64,000 nt of DNA from Tigriopus japonicus (taxonomy: Eukaryota; Arthropoda; Copepoda; Harpacticoida; Harpacticidae): contig CM021318.1 in NCBI GenBank assembly GCA_010645155.1, forward strand, positions 9,077,936-9,141,935. Reading direction: 5' to 3'. The notes under the pieces are model-generated. The model was not told the origin of the DNA, did no database searches, and worked only from the letters and a program-made list of their open reading frames with translations. Below, piece after piece: positions 52,729 through 62,985 of this stretch (positions are counted from its first letter, which is position 1; every line of letters begins with the position of its first letter). The translations under genes and the position numbers were made by a program.

Positions 52729-53226
52729 CTACATGTCAATTTGTTTGTAGATATTCACAGTTCGGCTCCGAATTGGATGATTGGCTGGTGTGGCGTCGAA
52801 TTTGATTCCAGGGAACACAATTTCTTTTTTCTTGTTTGATTTCGCAGGCTTTTGTCCCAATTTTTGAACTAGTCTTTGAAAGGCCAATTCCATGGGACTT
52901 GTCAGATTTGGAGAGACATTCACAGAGCTAGGGGCCGAGATGGCCCGTTTAAAGGCAGTTCGACGACACCTGGGATCCAGTTTGATTGACTTTGGTTAAG
53001 ATCGGGAATGAACTAATGGGCTTTGAGGTTCTTGATTGACGCTTTGACCCACCGACACGGTAAAATCTGGCCTTTGGTCAAGACTGGTGTTCTCGAAGAT
53101 GTCAAAAAGCGACAAACGCGGCTTCTTCTGGTTGGATGAGGGAGGTTCCAAAGCTTTTTTGCGAATGGAGCGATTGCACGAGAAGGCAAGCTTTTTAACA
53201 AACACGCTACAAAGCTGCTCAGCCAT
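52729..53226 (-). CDS. Small basic protein, two exons, family unknown
   Basis: Exon 1 is 53226-53053 and exon 2 is 52989-52729, separated by a 63-bp intron (TCG|GTGGGT ... CCAAAG|TCA, phase 0), giving 144 aa. Exon 1 encodes MAEQLCSVFVKKLAFSCNRS, then a basic stretch, then KKPRLSLFDIFENTSLDQ. Exon 2 begins SIKLDPRCRRTAFKRAISAP and includes FPGIKFDATPANHPIRSRT. Basic runs (QKKPR, KSNKKK) suggest a nuclear protein, but no known domain is seen. Support comes from a TATATAAAA box (53313-53305) about 80 nt upstream of the ATG and an AATAAA 91 nt after the stop. Without splicing the first frame would end at 76 aa. The acceptor has a weak pyrimidine tract, so the exact join is uncertain. Confidence 0.5.
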
Positions 53227-53304
53227 TCAGCATGTGACTGTTCTATCCAAGATCGTTGATTCACCTGGCGATAGAGACTACAAAGATCTCAAGGATAACA
53301 CAGG

Positions 53305-53313
53305 TTTTATATA
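53305..53313 (-). promoter_or_regulatory. TATA box of the 144-aa minus-strand gene
   Basis: On the minus strand the sequence reads TATATAAAA, followed by AC and preceded by GC-rich AGAGCGCGG. It is about 80 nt upstream of the start codon, leaving a 5' UTR of about 50 nt. Confidence 0.5.
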
Positions 53314-55212
53314 CCGCGCTCTAAATGAAGGCCTGCCGTGTCTCTTTCTCTCCCACCAGGGTTCCTCACAAAGAATTGTTCAAACACACATTGCATCACC
53401 ATCCAATCCTCTTACCTCAAACTCAGAGATTTGCGTGTAATAAATTGCGTATGTCATTCCACACAGAAACAAAACCAAACCTTTGTCGAGCTAGCAATCC
53501 TGAGCTTTGGAACATGATGCACTTCATGCAGCTCCGTTGGAAGAGGTAGTAGTAAATTCTAGAATCAGGACGAGAGAACGATGATTCTGCGCGACTTTGC
53601 TCTCATGAAACACTGAGTCACGTTTAAGAATATCCAGATTCGGGCAGTTCCTAGCCAACGAGTCTTAATTTTGTCGGGCCATTCCTTACAATCCTCGATA
53701 TCAGCAAACACCGGTCGTGCCTAGGCATTAATTGCCAGATGAACAGCGTATCAGAACAGCGTCGTCTGAATTTCTTGATAACTCGCCCGATGACGTACCC
53801 TTTACATCAGAGATGTTTGAGGTCTTGAGTCATCTGTTGCAATGCGAAATTGAAGTTTGGACTACTGAACTGAAATGATGAAAGAGCAAAGCGTAGTTGT
53901 TCAAGTCTTGTTTAAAGTCTTTATCGAAGGTCACCAGAGACATGGAACAACGTTTCAGAGAGGTATGGAAAAGTTGCTGAAGATCACCTTTGGGAGTGCA
54001 AGGGAAGGAAACGTTCCACTTTTCATGGCAAGCGAAAACAAATGGAAAACTGTCTGGGAGATAATGCGTCAGAACGGTAATCTAAGCAGTCCAATTTGGG
54101 TTTACATGAATCACATGGAATAGGTTATATGAATTCCTCTAATGAGAAAAAATCCCTGGTTTTTAGAAATGAAGGCAGCGCATGGTTTTGATGTCTATTT
54201 TCCATTTAGTGTTGTAAATAAAATAATAAAAAAATAAGAAAGAAACTCAGTGTTTGAATTGGAATAAATGCGCAAAAGCCAGCTTATTCGAACACTCATA
54301 GGATAAGTGATGGACCGAAAGGGCTCTAAACCGAAACCAAAAGTTTAGGCCGAAAGTGCTCTCGGTCTATCACTACTTACGATCAAGATTTTGATTTGTA
54401 AAATGCAATTCAAATTGTGTTTGCAAATTGGGAAGTTTGAAAAAAAATGGCGCAGATCGTTTTTCTCTGAATTCCGTTACTAAAGCAAAATAAAACAGTT
54501 GCTTTTTTACATTTACGCTAAAGCCTGAAAAGTAAAGAATGTAAACAGATTCTTATTTTTCCTTTCTTCTAATCCTGCAAATTAGGAAGAGCTTATTTAA
54601 ACATTTGCTTGAAACGGACGTTGACCATGGGTACAATTTATCCAATTAGGTTGTCTTAAAATAAAAGGGTTCCCGCCAAGTTCTTTCTTTCTTGCTTTAA
54701 TGAGCTAATGATGAATGAAGATAATTTTACGAGTTGTGTGGTGTCATTTTGACATCGTACTTGATACGTTTTAATCTCGTAATATTATTTCCATTTCTTA
54801 AAGATCCTCCTTCAAATTTGCTAATGTTTTGATAGCCTGCTGATGCCAAATAGGCAACGAAAATGTCTTCTGTTGACCTCCATTCAGAATTTAGGTTAGT
54901 TGGAACAAAGCCAATGATAACAAAAACAAAGTGGGCTTTCTTTCGCTCTGAATACGGAACTCAGTTGCTAGTAAGCACTATCAAGACCTCGCAAAGGAAA
55001 GATGTCAATAGGTTAAGTTCTTGAGATGTCTATCCAGATTGAATCAGTTTGAGTTCTTTGACACGGAAAGCAATAAAAATATCTCATCTCATGGCCCGAA
55101 AGTTTTGACATACCTTGCGCCAAAAATATGATCTCGTGATTCAAGCAACCCTTTACAACGCTCAAGAACATGAATTGCGTAAAGAGAAGCCAGTTAAAAC
55201 CAGCAAAATAAA
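53314..55212. other. Intergenic region
   Basis: There is no supported gene. A frame on + (53875-54123, 82 codons) is followed by AATAAA near 54220 but shows no domain or clear promoter. The rest is AT-rich with frequent stops. Confidence 0.45.
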
Positions 55213-56643
55213 TCAATTACGTTTTCTCGTTTGTCCTCGCTTTCCTAGAACATTTTCGTAATTTACCTCTGCCTGGTTATTTTTCTGTTCCGTATAAAAA
55301 GTGTACGTTTTTAGTTCAGCTTTCGGGGGAAAAGGCATAATAAGCTTTTGAAGGTGGCTTTGCACTTTAGTAGAGAAAGCCATGAAACCATCTAGAACGC
55401 AGAAAATCTCCTCTCTTTCGTTTTTGTACCAGTCTAGTTGGAACCAGTTCCATTCGGTTCCCTTCTCCAGGAGTACATCTATTCTCCATGGTGATGGAAC
55501 AGAATCTTGATGGAATATTTCTTTTGATCTCCAATTTCTGTGACAGGACGTTGAGATGGATCCAGACGAAAAAGCCATATCAACTTGCAACTATGAAATC
55601 TATGGTTTTGATAAAATTGTAATGATAGATGCTCCATTCCACTCTGTGGATATGCATCTTTTGCGTCGTAGTTTTGGAACAGAATAAGACAAGGCGAGAC
55701 GGTGTGGCAGCGGTGATGTAGTAATAGTTTATCTGATAATGGGAATCTCAGAGCCAGGTTATTTCATGTTTGTTTTTGACCTAATTTGTTGTCAATTTAC
55801 ATGAAAACTAAAAATAATCCCAGAAGGTATCACAAAGTAAACACCCTGGCAGATAAAATATTATTTTATTAATATAAACTTTGGAACGTTCGAGTATAGT
55901 GTAGCATAAGAATGATAATTTATGTTATAGCTATCGCATTTTTTGAGTCGGGTTTTCTTTTGTTTTTTTGAGTAATTAATGTTGTTTCACAGCATGAGGA
56001 TCAATCGATCTTTGACACGTTCCTTCAATCAAACGAGGACCAAGTTATAATGCTTCAGGAGGTATCTTCGGATCAACCCAAACCATCGTCACCTTTGAGA
56101 CGACACGGATCTTTTCTGCAGTGGTCCCATTTCGATCACGCGTTCTTGAATGGGACCGCCGGCCGGCTTTTCCACCGGGATCACTCGCGTCACAATGATC
56201 GTGTTCTTGATGAGCTTGGTTGGGGACCTTGTTGGGCTTTTGGCTTCAGTGGAACTCTTGGAACTGCTCTTTTGCATGGCAACATTGCATTTGGCACAAC
56301 GTGAGGAACATCGAGCTCCTCGAGGCATCACGAGGTTTCTGACCCTCATGGGCTTTAATTGCTCGGCGGTGAGATCAAAGATTGGAAATTGTTGCGGAAT
56401 CTTCTTCAATGACGATTTCCGCTCCAGGGACGATGAACGGGTTCGGAAGGCATCTTGACAACGATGTTCCAGAACCACTAAATCTGAATGAAAGGACACT
56501 TTCTTGGCCTTGATGAGGGCCTTCTGTTGATCGGTAAGCTGTCCAGGTTGCAATGGAGGAGGCGACACCATGGTGACCTTGAACCGATTTAACGGGTTGT
56601 TATTGAACGAGTTCACCGGGGAACAAAATCCAACGGTGGCCAT
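55213..56643 (-). CDS. Uncharacterised 291-aa protein, two exons
   Basis: Exon 1 is 56643-56093 and exon 2 is 55537-55213, joined CAAAG|GTGACG ... TGTCACAG|AAATTGG in phase 2. The ATG at 56643 sits in a good context (CCAATGG). Residues 1-60 are Pro/Asn-rich and then Lys-rich. Residues 69-81 (RSSSLERKSSLKK) look like kinase and 14-3-3 sites. A C-x3-C-x2-C cluster (C112, C116, C119) lies in a basic stretch. Residues 125-145 are Ser/Lys-rich and probably disordered. Exon 2 is different in character, Trp-rich and aromatic (WNWFQLDWY, then VLDGFMAF), with a basic end. I do not recognise the family. The exon pairing rests on phase and splice signals only. Confidence 0.5.
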
Positions 56644-56767
56644 TGGTAACAACGGATCAGTTGAGAAAATCGAACTTGAGATGACGAATCCAAGACTGTT
56701 CGCGAGGAGAAGGCCACCGTGGCCTTTCTTTTGACTTGGCGAACCGAATTGAAGCGCCTCAGGAGAA
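56644..56767. promoter_or_regulatory. Candidate bidirectional promoter
   Basis: Only 124 bp separate the ATG of the minus-strand 291-aa protein from the ATG of the plus-strand 104-codon frame. No TATA box is evident in either direction. The region could drive both if the plus-strand frame is real. Confidence 0.3.
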
Positions 56768-57082
56768 ATGGACCAAGAGCGACGAAAAAGGAAAGCCCCG
56801 CAAAGCTACCTTGATAAACAGGGAAGCGGACTAGACTATACCAGTTACTGGAAAACAAAGTACAACGAGGTTGTGTTCCACTTGACTGGGACAACATGCC
56901 CTCGGTTTGGTATGTTGCCATGCAATGAATTTAACCTTCATCAAGCACGGATCATTTTAACAAGGACGGGATCATATTCGTTGTTCGATACCCCTCTCGT
57001 CAAAAGTAGCCAACAGTTTTATTGCACACGTACTGCCCTCGAGTCTTATCACAATTTGTTTATGAAAATTAAAGAAGTATAG
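56768..57082 (+). CDS. Possible small protein, 104 aa, family unknown
   Basis: A single open frame starts MDQERRKRKAPQSYLDKQGS with a basic N-terminus, has no signal peptide or membrane helix, and ends KIKEV. AATAAA follows at 57306-57311, about 220 nt downstream. Its head-to-head position with the 291-aa gene fits a small intronless gene. Codon third positions are only mildly biased, so it may be a chance frame. Confidence 0.3.
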   Translation: MDQERRKRKAPQSYLDKQGSGLDYTSYWKTKYNEVVFHLTGTTCPRFGMLPCNEFNLHQARIILTRTGSYSLFDTPLVKSSQQFYCTRTALESYHNLFMKIKEV

Positions 57083-58410
57083 AGTTATATGACACACTTC
57101 ACCACCACAAAACTAGGGGCAGTGCTGTCGCATATTCTTATCCTTGATCAGAGAGATCTTGATAATTTCTTGTTACACCGTCATAATCAGCAATGAAGGA
57201 TGAGTAAATTTATTTCGAGAAAATGACGGTGGCGTATCGCTTTGCGGCCAACAGGAAATCATTTAAAATCCATAACATGCTTGAATATACGTACAACGGA
57301 TGCAGAATAAAATGATAACAAAATTGACTCCAAATTTTTTGATTCGTTTGAAAAGAACTGAAGAAACAAATTACATATTTTGTGATCTTCTATTGGCATG
57401 TCTCCAAACTTTGACTCGATCAATTTGTTATTGTGCCAGTTTCGCAATCGATTCTTAGGGCGGCCCTTAAAATCCAAGTGGCTTATTTACTTGGGTCTAT
57501 TCACATTCGATCTGTGATGTTGCCAACAATTGTTCAAAGAATCACATATTGATGTTTGGTAAAATGTGAAGGAACGAAATTTGATTCCTCGGCAATTGTT
57601 GTCCAGTACAACTTAGGCATCAACAAAGAAAGAAGGAGAACAAGAATACTTGTTTAACAAATAAGGGTCTCTCTTTGGAGCACGGGCGTGAAAGAGTAAT
57701 GTTTTCTTTGACTAAAAAGTGACCAGGGAGAAGTGCTATTTAAACGGAGAGCAAGGAACTCATGTATGGAGATTTTTTCATTTGTTCTAAGAGCTGAATG
57801 AGCTTCTTTCCTAAGATATAATAAATTCTCGCTAAAATCAGCTAGACTTAATAAGGTATACTAAAGGCTGTTGCAACGCAAATGCATCCATATTCATCCA
57901 TATTCTTACGAATTAAAAACTAAAACCAGGCTCAATGAAGTCAAAAGAAGTGTGCAGAAATGCGATTTCTTTGATTTCTTTCGGTGTCCCAGATAATATT
58001 TGTGTTCGGACGTCGATCAAAATAGCAAATTCGTGCTCTTCGCTGCATAGCAAGAGCTGTAAACCTTGGGTCCTTTGTTCTATTGCCTTTTCAAGTCAGG
58101 GTAATTACCCCAACTGACTACTCTCTCCGGACATTTTATTATCTCTGACAAAAAAGTTCCAACAGTAATAAATGTTTATTTGTTGCATTTACCTCCTTCG
58201 ACATCTACCGTGTATTAAAGTACTCTGAAACTCGTTTGGAAGTACAATCTCCGTGTGAAAGATCAAACTTGAGGGTCCGGAAAAACGAAAGAACACCGAT
58301 TGTTGTGACAGTTATCGGCCTAACGTCGTGCATGTTCAACACAATACATTTTCATAGGCAAGGTCGTTTGCCAACGTACTATGATGGAGGCAGGGTACAA
58401 CGGACTTGCA
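57083..58410. other. AT-rich intergenic region
   Basis: I see no supported gene. A 72-codon minus frame (57477-57259) lacks an ATG start. TTTATT at 58175-58180 could serve as a minus-strand polyadenylation signal for the candidate gene ending at 58411. Confidence 0.45.
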
Positions 58411-58879
58411 TTATGGACTTATGAGCCAACAATTGCCGCGACTTCTTAACATTTTTTCCAAGTCCTTTTCCTCGGGTGTGATTTTGATGAAGGTGTAATC
58501 TTTTGCCAACACAGACAGATTTCTAATGCTGTTTTCTTCTGCCCCTTGTTCGAAGCGTTTGCTTGTCCATCCATTCAAGAAGCATTTGAGAACGTCGCAA
58601 TAGACGCGAATCCCAATAGACCTCAGGGCCAACTACCGCCACCTAACGTTCTCTTCCCTCAATCACCTTCCTTTTGATTAAAAGTACGGGGCCAGGAGTC
58701 GATCTTAGCAGGTGTCGAGATTCGTCGCCAGAGCGCGCTGTCTGCTCCATTCCTTTTGTCTAATGGAAACGTCATGGAATCGTGCGCGGAGCGCTTACCT
58801 TGTTCCCTCCCGTTCTCCTTCTGTGCGCTAACTTTCGCCGCTTCCTTCTTTGGTCTCGGTTGCCTCGATTTCCTTCCAT
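58411..58879 (-). CDS. Candidate 100-aa protein, two exons, family unknown
   Basis: Exon 1 (58879-58799) starts ATG and encodes an Arg-rich N-terminus (MEGNRGNRDQRRKRRK). It ends at a strong donor (AACAAG|GTAAGCGC, phase 0). Exon 2 (58632-58411) follows a TAG acceptor and reads LALRSIGIRVYCDVLKCFLN, later KDYTFIKITPEEKDLEKMLR, ending GNCWLISP. The intron is 166 bp. A minus-strand AATAAA lies about 230 nt past the stop. A phase-1 alternative through the same donor and acceptor also gives an open product, so the true frame is not certain. Confidence 0.35.
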
Positions 58880-59116
58880 CCGAACTCGAACAGTGCAGAC
58901 AAAACTGGTTCGAGTCACTTTTCCGAGGCTTGAGCCTCTTTCCAGAAGGGCGCTTCAGATCGGTTCGCCGCGCACGTATAAAAACAAATTTGTGGAACAA
59001 TTTCGGGTAATACCAAATTTGATCGCGAACCCAACTCATCCAACAAAACTCGAGATCTTCTCGAACTTGATTCACATCACTTCTTAACCGAAGCCCGCCA
59101 CCAACCTTCCAAGTAA
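58880..59116. promoter_or_regulatory. Shared promoter region with a + strand TATA box
   Basis: TATAAAA at 58977-58983, preceded by a GC-rich block, lies 134 nt upstream of the + strand ATG at 59117 and would place initiation near 59010. The same interval is the 5' flank of the candidate minus-strand gene at 58879. Confidence 0.55.
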
Positions 59117-59428
59117 ATGGCCGCTGCCGCAGTTGTTTCTTCGCAAGTCCATCACTTCGGTGCCGATTCGGCCGCCGGAGGCAAAGGCCCCAAGTCCAAC
59201 AAGGCCGCTGCCGCAGCCGAAGCGAATCCCAATCAAGCTGAAGGCAAGAAACCCGCTCAAAAGAAGACTCCCGCTGAGAAGGCTCCCAAGAAGTCGGAAG
59301 GCTCCAAGAAACGGTCGAGCACTCCACCTCCCAAGGGCAAGAAAGGTCCGGCTTCTAAGGGCGCCGAGGGCGCCAAGGCCGGAGGTGAGAAGGCCGCGCC
59401 CAAGGGTGGCAAGTCCAAGAAGAAGTAA
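59117..59428 (+). CDS. Lysine/alanine/proline-rich basic protein, histone H1-tail-like
   Basis: This single exon encodes 103 aa: MAAAAVVSSQVHHFGADSAA, then repeats of Lys, Ala, Pro, Gly and Ser (KKPAQKKTPAEKAPKK, STPPPKGKKGPASKG), ending GGKSKKK. Composition resembles the tails of histone H1, HMGN or the N-terminal extensions of some arthropod ribosomal proteins, but no globular domain is present. It is probably an intrinsically disordered nuclear, DNA- or RNA-binding protein. The antisense strand is also open over much of it, an effect of GC-rich codons. A TATA box upstream and AATAAA 81 nt after the stop frame a compact gene. It converges with TFIIS. Confidence 0.75.
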   Translation: MAAAAVVSSQVHHFGADSAAGGKGPKSNKAAAAAEANPNQAEGKKPAQKKTPAEKAPKKSEGSKKRSSTPPPKGKKGPASKGAEGAKAGGEKAAPKGGKSKKK

Positions 59429-59508
59429 CCAATGCAAAATCCTACCAAAGAACCAGCTCCTCCTACTATTTAATCTTCATTTTATAAGTAAATCTTGAAA
59501 TGTCCAAA

Positions 59509-59514
59509 AATAAA
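59509..59514 (+). terminator. Polyadenylation signal of the basic-protein gene
   Basis: AATAAA lies 81 nt downstream of the stop codon and only 29 nt from the opposing TFIIS signal. Confidence 0.7.
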
Positions 59515-59542
59515 CATGTTGACCATCCTAAGGGAGAATCTC

Positions 59543-59548
59543 TTTATT
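59543..59548 (-). terminator. Polyadenylation signal of the TFIIS gene
   Basis: TTTATT on + is AATAAA on -, about 145 nt beyond the TFIIS stop codon. Confidence 0.65.
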
Positions 59549-59692
59549 TGACCTCGCTATTTGTTCGCTTACACATCATTTCATTTTCATCACTTATTCT
59601 TGTACATAAACCAGTCAAAGCTTTTGTTCCTCCATTTGTATCGGGCTTGTTCGTCCACGGGACAATTTGGAACAAGGGCCAACTTGGAATCT

Positions 59693-62600
59693 TCAGCAAA
59701 ACTTCCAACGGTTTCCGCAGTTGTTGCACAGGACAAAAGTGGTCATGGGCTCGTCAGCGGACCTGGTTTGAATTTGGTTGTAGGTGCAATTTTTCTTGTG
59801 ACATTTTCCGCATTGAAGGAGGTCGGTTTTGGTGCCCTCCACTTTGGCCAATTGCGCAGCATCGATTCCCGCTTTCACGAACGCTTTCCTCTGATTTTTG
59901 ACCTAAATAGACAAGCATAAAGGGACCGCAATTAGGAGAAATATTAGATAGGAATCTTGAGTGGATTGGAAGATGCCTCTTACTTCGTCACTGGCCATGT
60001 CTTCGGCGGACATTGTGGAAAACGTTTCCGGCTTGATCACTCCGGTGAGCACATTTTCTCTCAAAGCGGGATTCTTTTTATCCTGAAAAAAAATAATCAT
60101 GTGAACATCGAGATTGGCATCGTAAACCTTCCTTGATATTACCTTCAGGTTGAAAACTCGAGATCGGATCTGATTCTTGTACCTCATGCCGGTGTCCTTG
60201 AACTTTTTAAAGAGAGCATCCTCGATGAGTTCGGCAATGTCCTCCACTGTTTGACCCATGCCATCGGGTAGCTCGCTATCGGGATCACCTCTGAGAGCCT
60301 TGCTGAGCATATCCCGACATCTTAGTCGGACCTAAATGAGTTTCAGTCATTAAGTATTGGCATGAACATTCGGGCAGATTTGATTTGGCCATGAAACTGA
60401 CCTCGTCGGCCGTGGCTTGCGGTTTGGCGGGAAATGAACGGACCAAAGCTTCGTCGGCTTTACTGCTATTGCCATCTTGACCTCCATTTTTGTCGTCCTT
60501 GCGTTTACTTTCGTCTTTCTTTTTGTCCTTGGCCTTGTCACCGGCGGCGTTGGTCTCCGGCACAAACTTCTTCCAGGTCTTGATTAGCGACTTGGCCAAT
60601 GTAATGACTTCCTCATCTTTGCTGGATTTTCTGGAAGACAAAACGAGCCAGAAACGTTTTAGTATGTTTAGTACTGATGCGACAAAATAATGTTTTTTCG
60701 CAAAGTGTAGCCACATTTGCTCTTGTTTAGCTTTTTAGGTCAAAAACTGCAACAAACGCCGATTTTCAGAAAATAAAGAAACATAAACTCTAGGACCAAA
60801 ACGGCGACACTTTTTGTTTGGTCGCATCACTAACTTTTTTGACCACCACATATCATCAGTTCATCACAAGTGTATGAAAGAGAGCCCGGGCAAAATCAGT
60901 TGCATCCCAAAATCAGGCCAAGGAGAACGGTAATACCGTCCTCTTTGTTTAGTATACTCATTATATTTGCATGCTTTATACTTTGCATGGGCATACTTCA
61001 AACTGTTTTCTTCAATTGGTATTAGTACAATTTTGTAACAAACGTAATGTGTCACGAATGATTCTAAATTTGGTGTGGGACTCTAATTTGTAACAACCCT
61101 GTACTTTAAACATTCGTCTAGGACGGCTTTAGGTATGTCTTTTTCTCGATTCAATTCTCGACAGAAGGCATCAGGTGACATTCGTTGGAACAAGGAACAT
61201 TCTGAGCATGAGGAGAAGTGGGCATTACCAAAGCATTTCTATCTTCCCGCGCTTCCTAGAAGCATTGAAGGATGTCCTTTGATAATCGAGTGTGCGTGAT
61301 TTGATTCGAATTAGACTTGGAGTAATCAACGACGTAAAACCGTCCTCTCCCCAAGCTTAAAATAATCGATCTTTTGAATACATTTTTAATATGCTTGAAG
61401 TGAATGGACTTGACGATGGTGAGAAATCAAGTTGCCCATTAATATTCCCGTACATCAAGATAAACTTCAATGCAAACTTTTTTTGGAATAAAAAATTGTA
61501 AGAATTGCAAAATTCCAAAACACGCTTGGAAGGACTAAATGGTATAGGTCTATAATGGACTTATGGCATCCATACTATGCATCATTCTTTCATCCGCACG
61601 TGCAACTTCATGTCATGCGCATAACAGGTCACCAACGAGTAACATTTGAACCGCAAGAAGCACTGGCTCCGTTCAGAATGACGTCGTCCCAAGAAGGACC
61701 CATTGTTACACCAGAACAGAACAAAGACTCCCAGACATGCCAATGCCGAATTTGTGGTGTGCCCCCAATTTAACCTCATGATATGGCAATGACCCTCATC
61801 GAATCCTAGCAATCAAAACTGTTGAACTGGCACGGCGTATTCAAATATGTTCCCGGCCACAAGATACAAGACCATTTAGCCAATACGTATTTCGATTAAT
61901 GTTCATTTTACGCCCCAAGAATTACTGCGAAGGCACCATTTAGACTTAAAGCCAGTATTATTCAGTAGTTTATAACACAAACTCCGGCTGGCCATGGTTA
62001 CCTCTTCAAAGTGAGTAAGGCTTGGGCGAGTAGCCTTTAGCTCAAGAACTTTTTAAAATCTAATGGAACCTATTTCATGAAATATAAGGCTTTCTCCATG
62101 AAGGTATTGTTTCAGCGTTGCTTTTTTAGCAATCATGAGTAAAATATCACGTATTGCCTAATGGTAAACCCTTCTCGAAGTCAAGAAATTTCTTGGACGA
62201 GCTCATGCCAAATAGGCAAACCCGAGGCAGGCAAAATGTGCACGGTAGTGAGTGGGTGCCACCGTACGTGCGGAGAGTTCATCACGGTCATTGGACGACT
62301 TCAATTTGAGAGACCGTGGCATCAAAAATTAGAAATGAAAGGGCTGGGATTGATTTAGAATCGAGGTCAAAGACCTTCGCCGTCTCAAAATGTCGTTGGG
62401 TTGGTTGGTTGCTGGATCAACGGCGTTTAGGTATGCGCCCGTCACTGAAAAATCATGCTAATCAGGGACAAGCTTTGAGGCCGTTTTCCAGTCGAGGAAG
62501 CCTCAATATTGCACACGCTTTTGATAATCAAGCCTACACCGAGCCTCGAGTCCGTCCGACCTTTTCACCATTCCAATTTCTGTATTTATCCCCTCTTCTT

Positions 62601-62947
62601 TCGACGCGTCTACGGTTCAAAATTGACTTGAGCTCCAAGATGAAGCAAGCCGGGGGCATGCGCTTGTATCATCCTTATCCATACCAGATATAGGGATATC
62701 GACTTTCAAAACCCAAAGCAAACCAAGCCGATTTCGCTCTTCAATGGACGAGCCAACCAACGAACCTGAGTGCGTTGACGGTCATGCCGATGCGGGTAGT
62801 CGACAGGATGTTGAGATTCATCTTGAGCTGGCTCAAGGATTGGAGCAGATCCAGGACTTGGCTCTGATCCGGATTGGCATTGTCAGCCGAGGGCGTGCAT
62901 TTCTCCAATTGCTTCCGCAGGCTCATCACCTCTTCCTCCACACCCAT
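59693..62947 (-). CDS. TfIIS: Transcription elongation factor S-II (TFIIS)
   Basis: There are five coding segments: 62947-62766, 60630-60402, 60331-60143, 60082-59984 and 59902-59693. Phases close to 302 aa, the usual TFIIS length. TFIIS rescues backtracked RNA polymerase II by stimulating cleavage of the nascent RNA. The N-terminal domain I starts [16 protein letters not shown] and contains [19 protein letters not shown] across the first intron. A Lys/Asp-rich linker follows (about residues 90-110). The central domain reads [13 protein letters not shown] and [15 protein letters not shown]. The zinc ribbon has C264, C267, C292 and C295 and the invariant [10 protein letters not shown] with the catalytic acids D283 and E284, ending NRWKFC. 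The open frame extends upstream of the ATG to an acceptor at 62986, so a non-coding 5' exon is likely. Intron 1 is 2.1 kb; the others are 60-81 bp. Confidence 0.97.
60631..62765 (-). other. TFIIS intron 1
   Basis: The donor is CTCAG|GTTCGT and the acceptor TTTTGTCTTCCAG. No supported nested gene was found. The open frames at 61555-61812 overlap on both strands without a domain. Confidence 0.6.
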
Positions 62948-62985
62948 CTTTCCGGCTTTCTCGCTCGATCGCTGGCCGTCTTCGT

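Noticed and set aside
53875..54123. 82-codon plus-strand frame followed by AATAAA
   Set aside because: A stop directly precedes the ATG, no promoter or splice acceptor is seen, and the product has no recognisable features.
58659..59327. 222-codon minus-strand open frame across the basic-protein gene
   Set aside because: It is mostly the antisense shadow of the GC-rich + gene. Only the part after 58879, with its strong donor, was used, for a different gene model.
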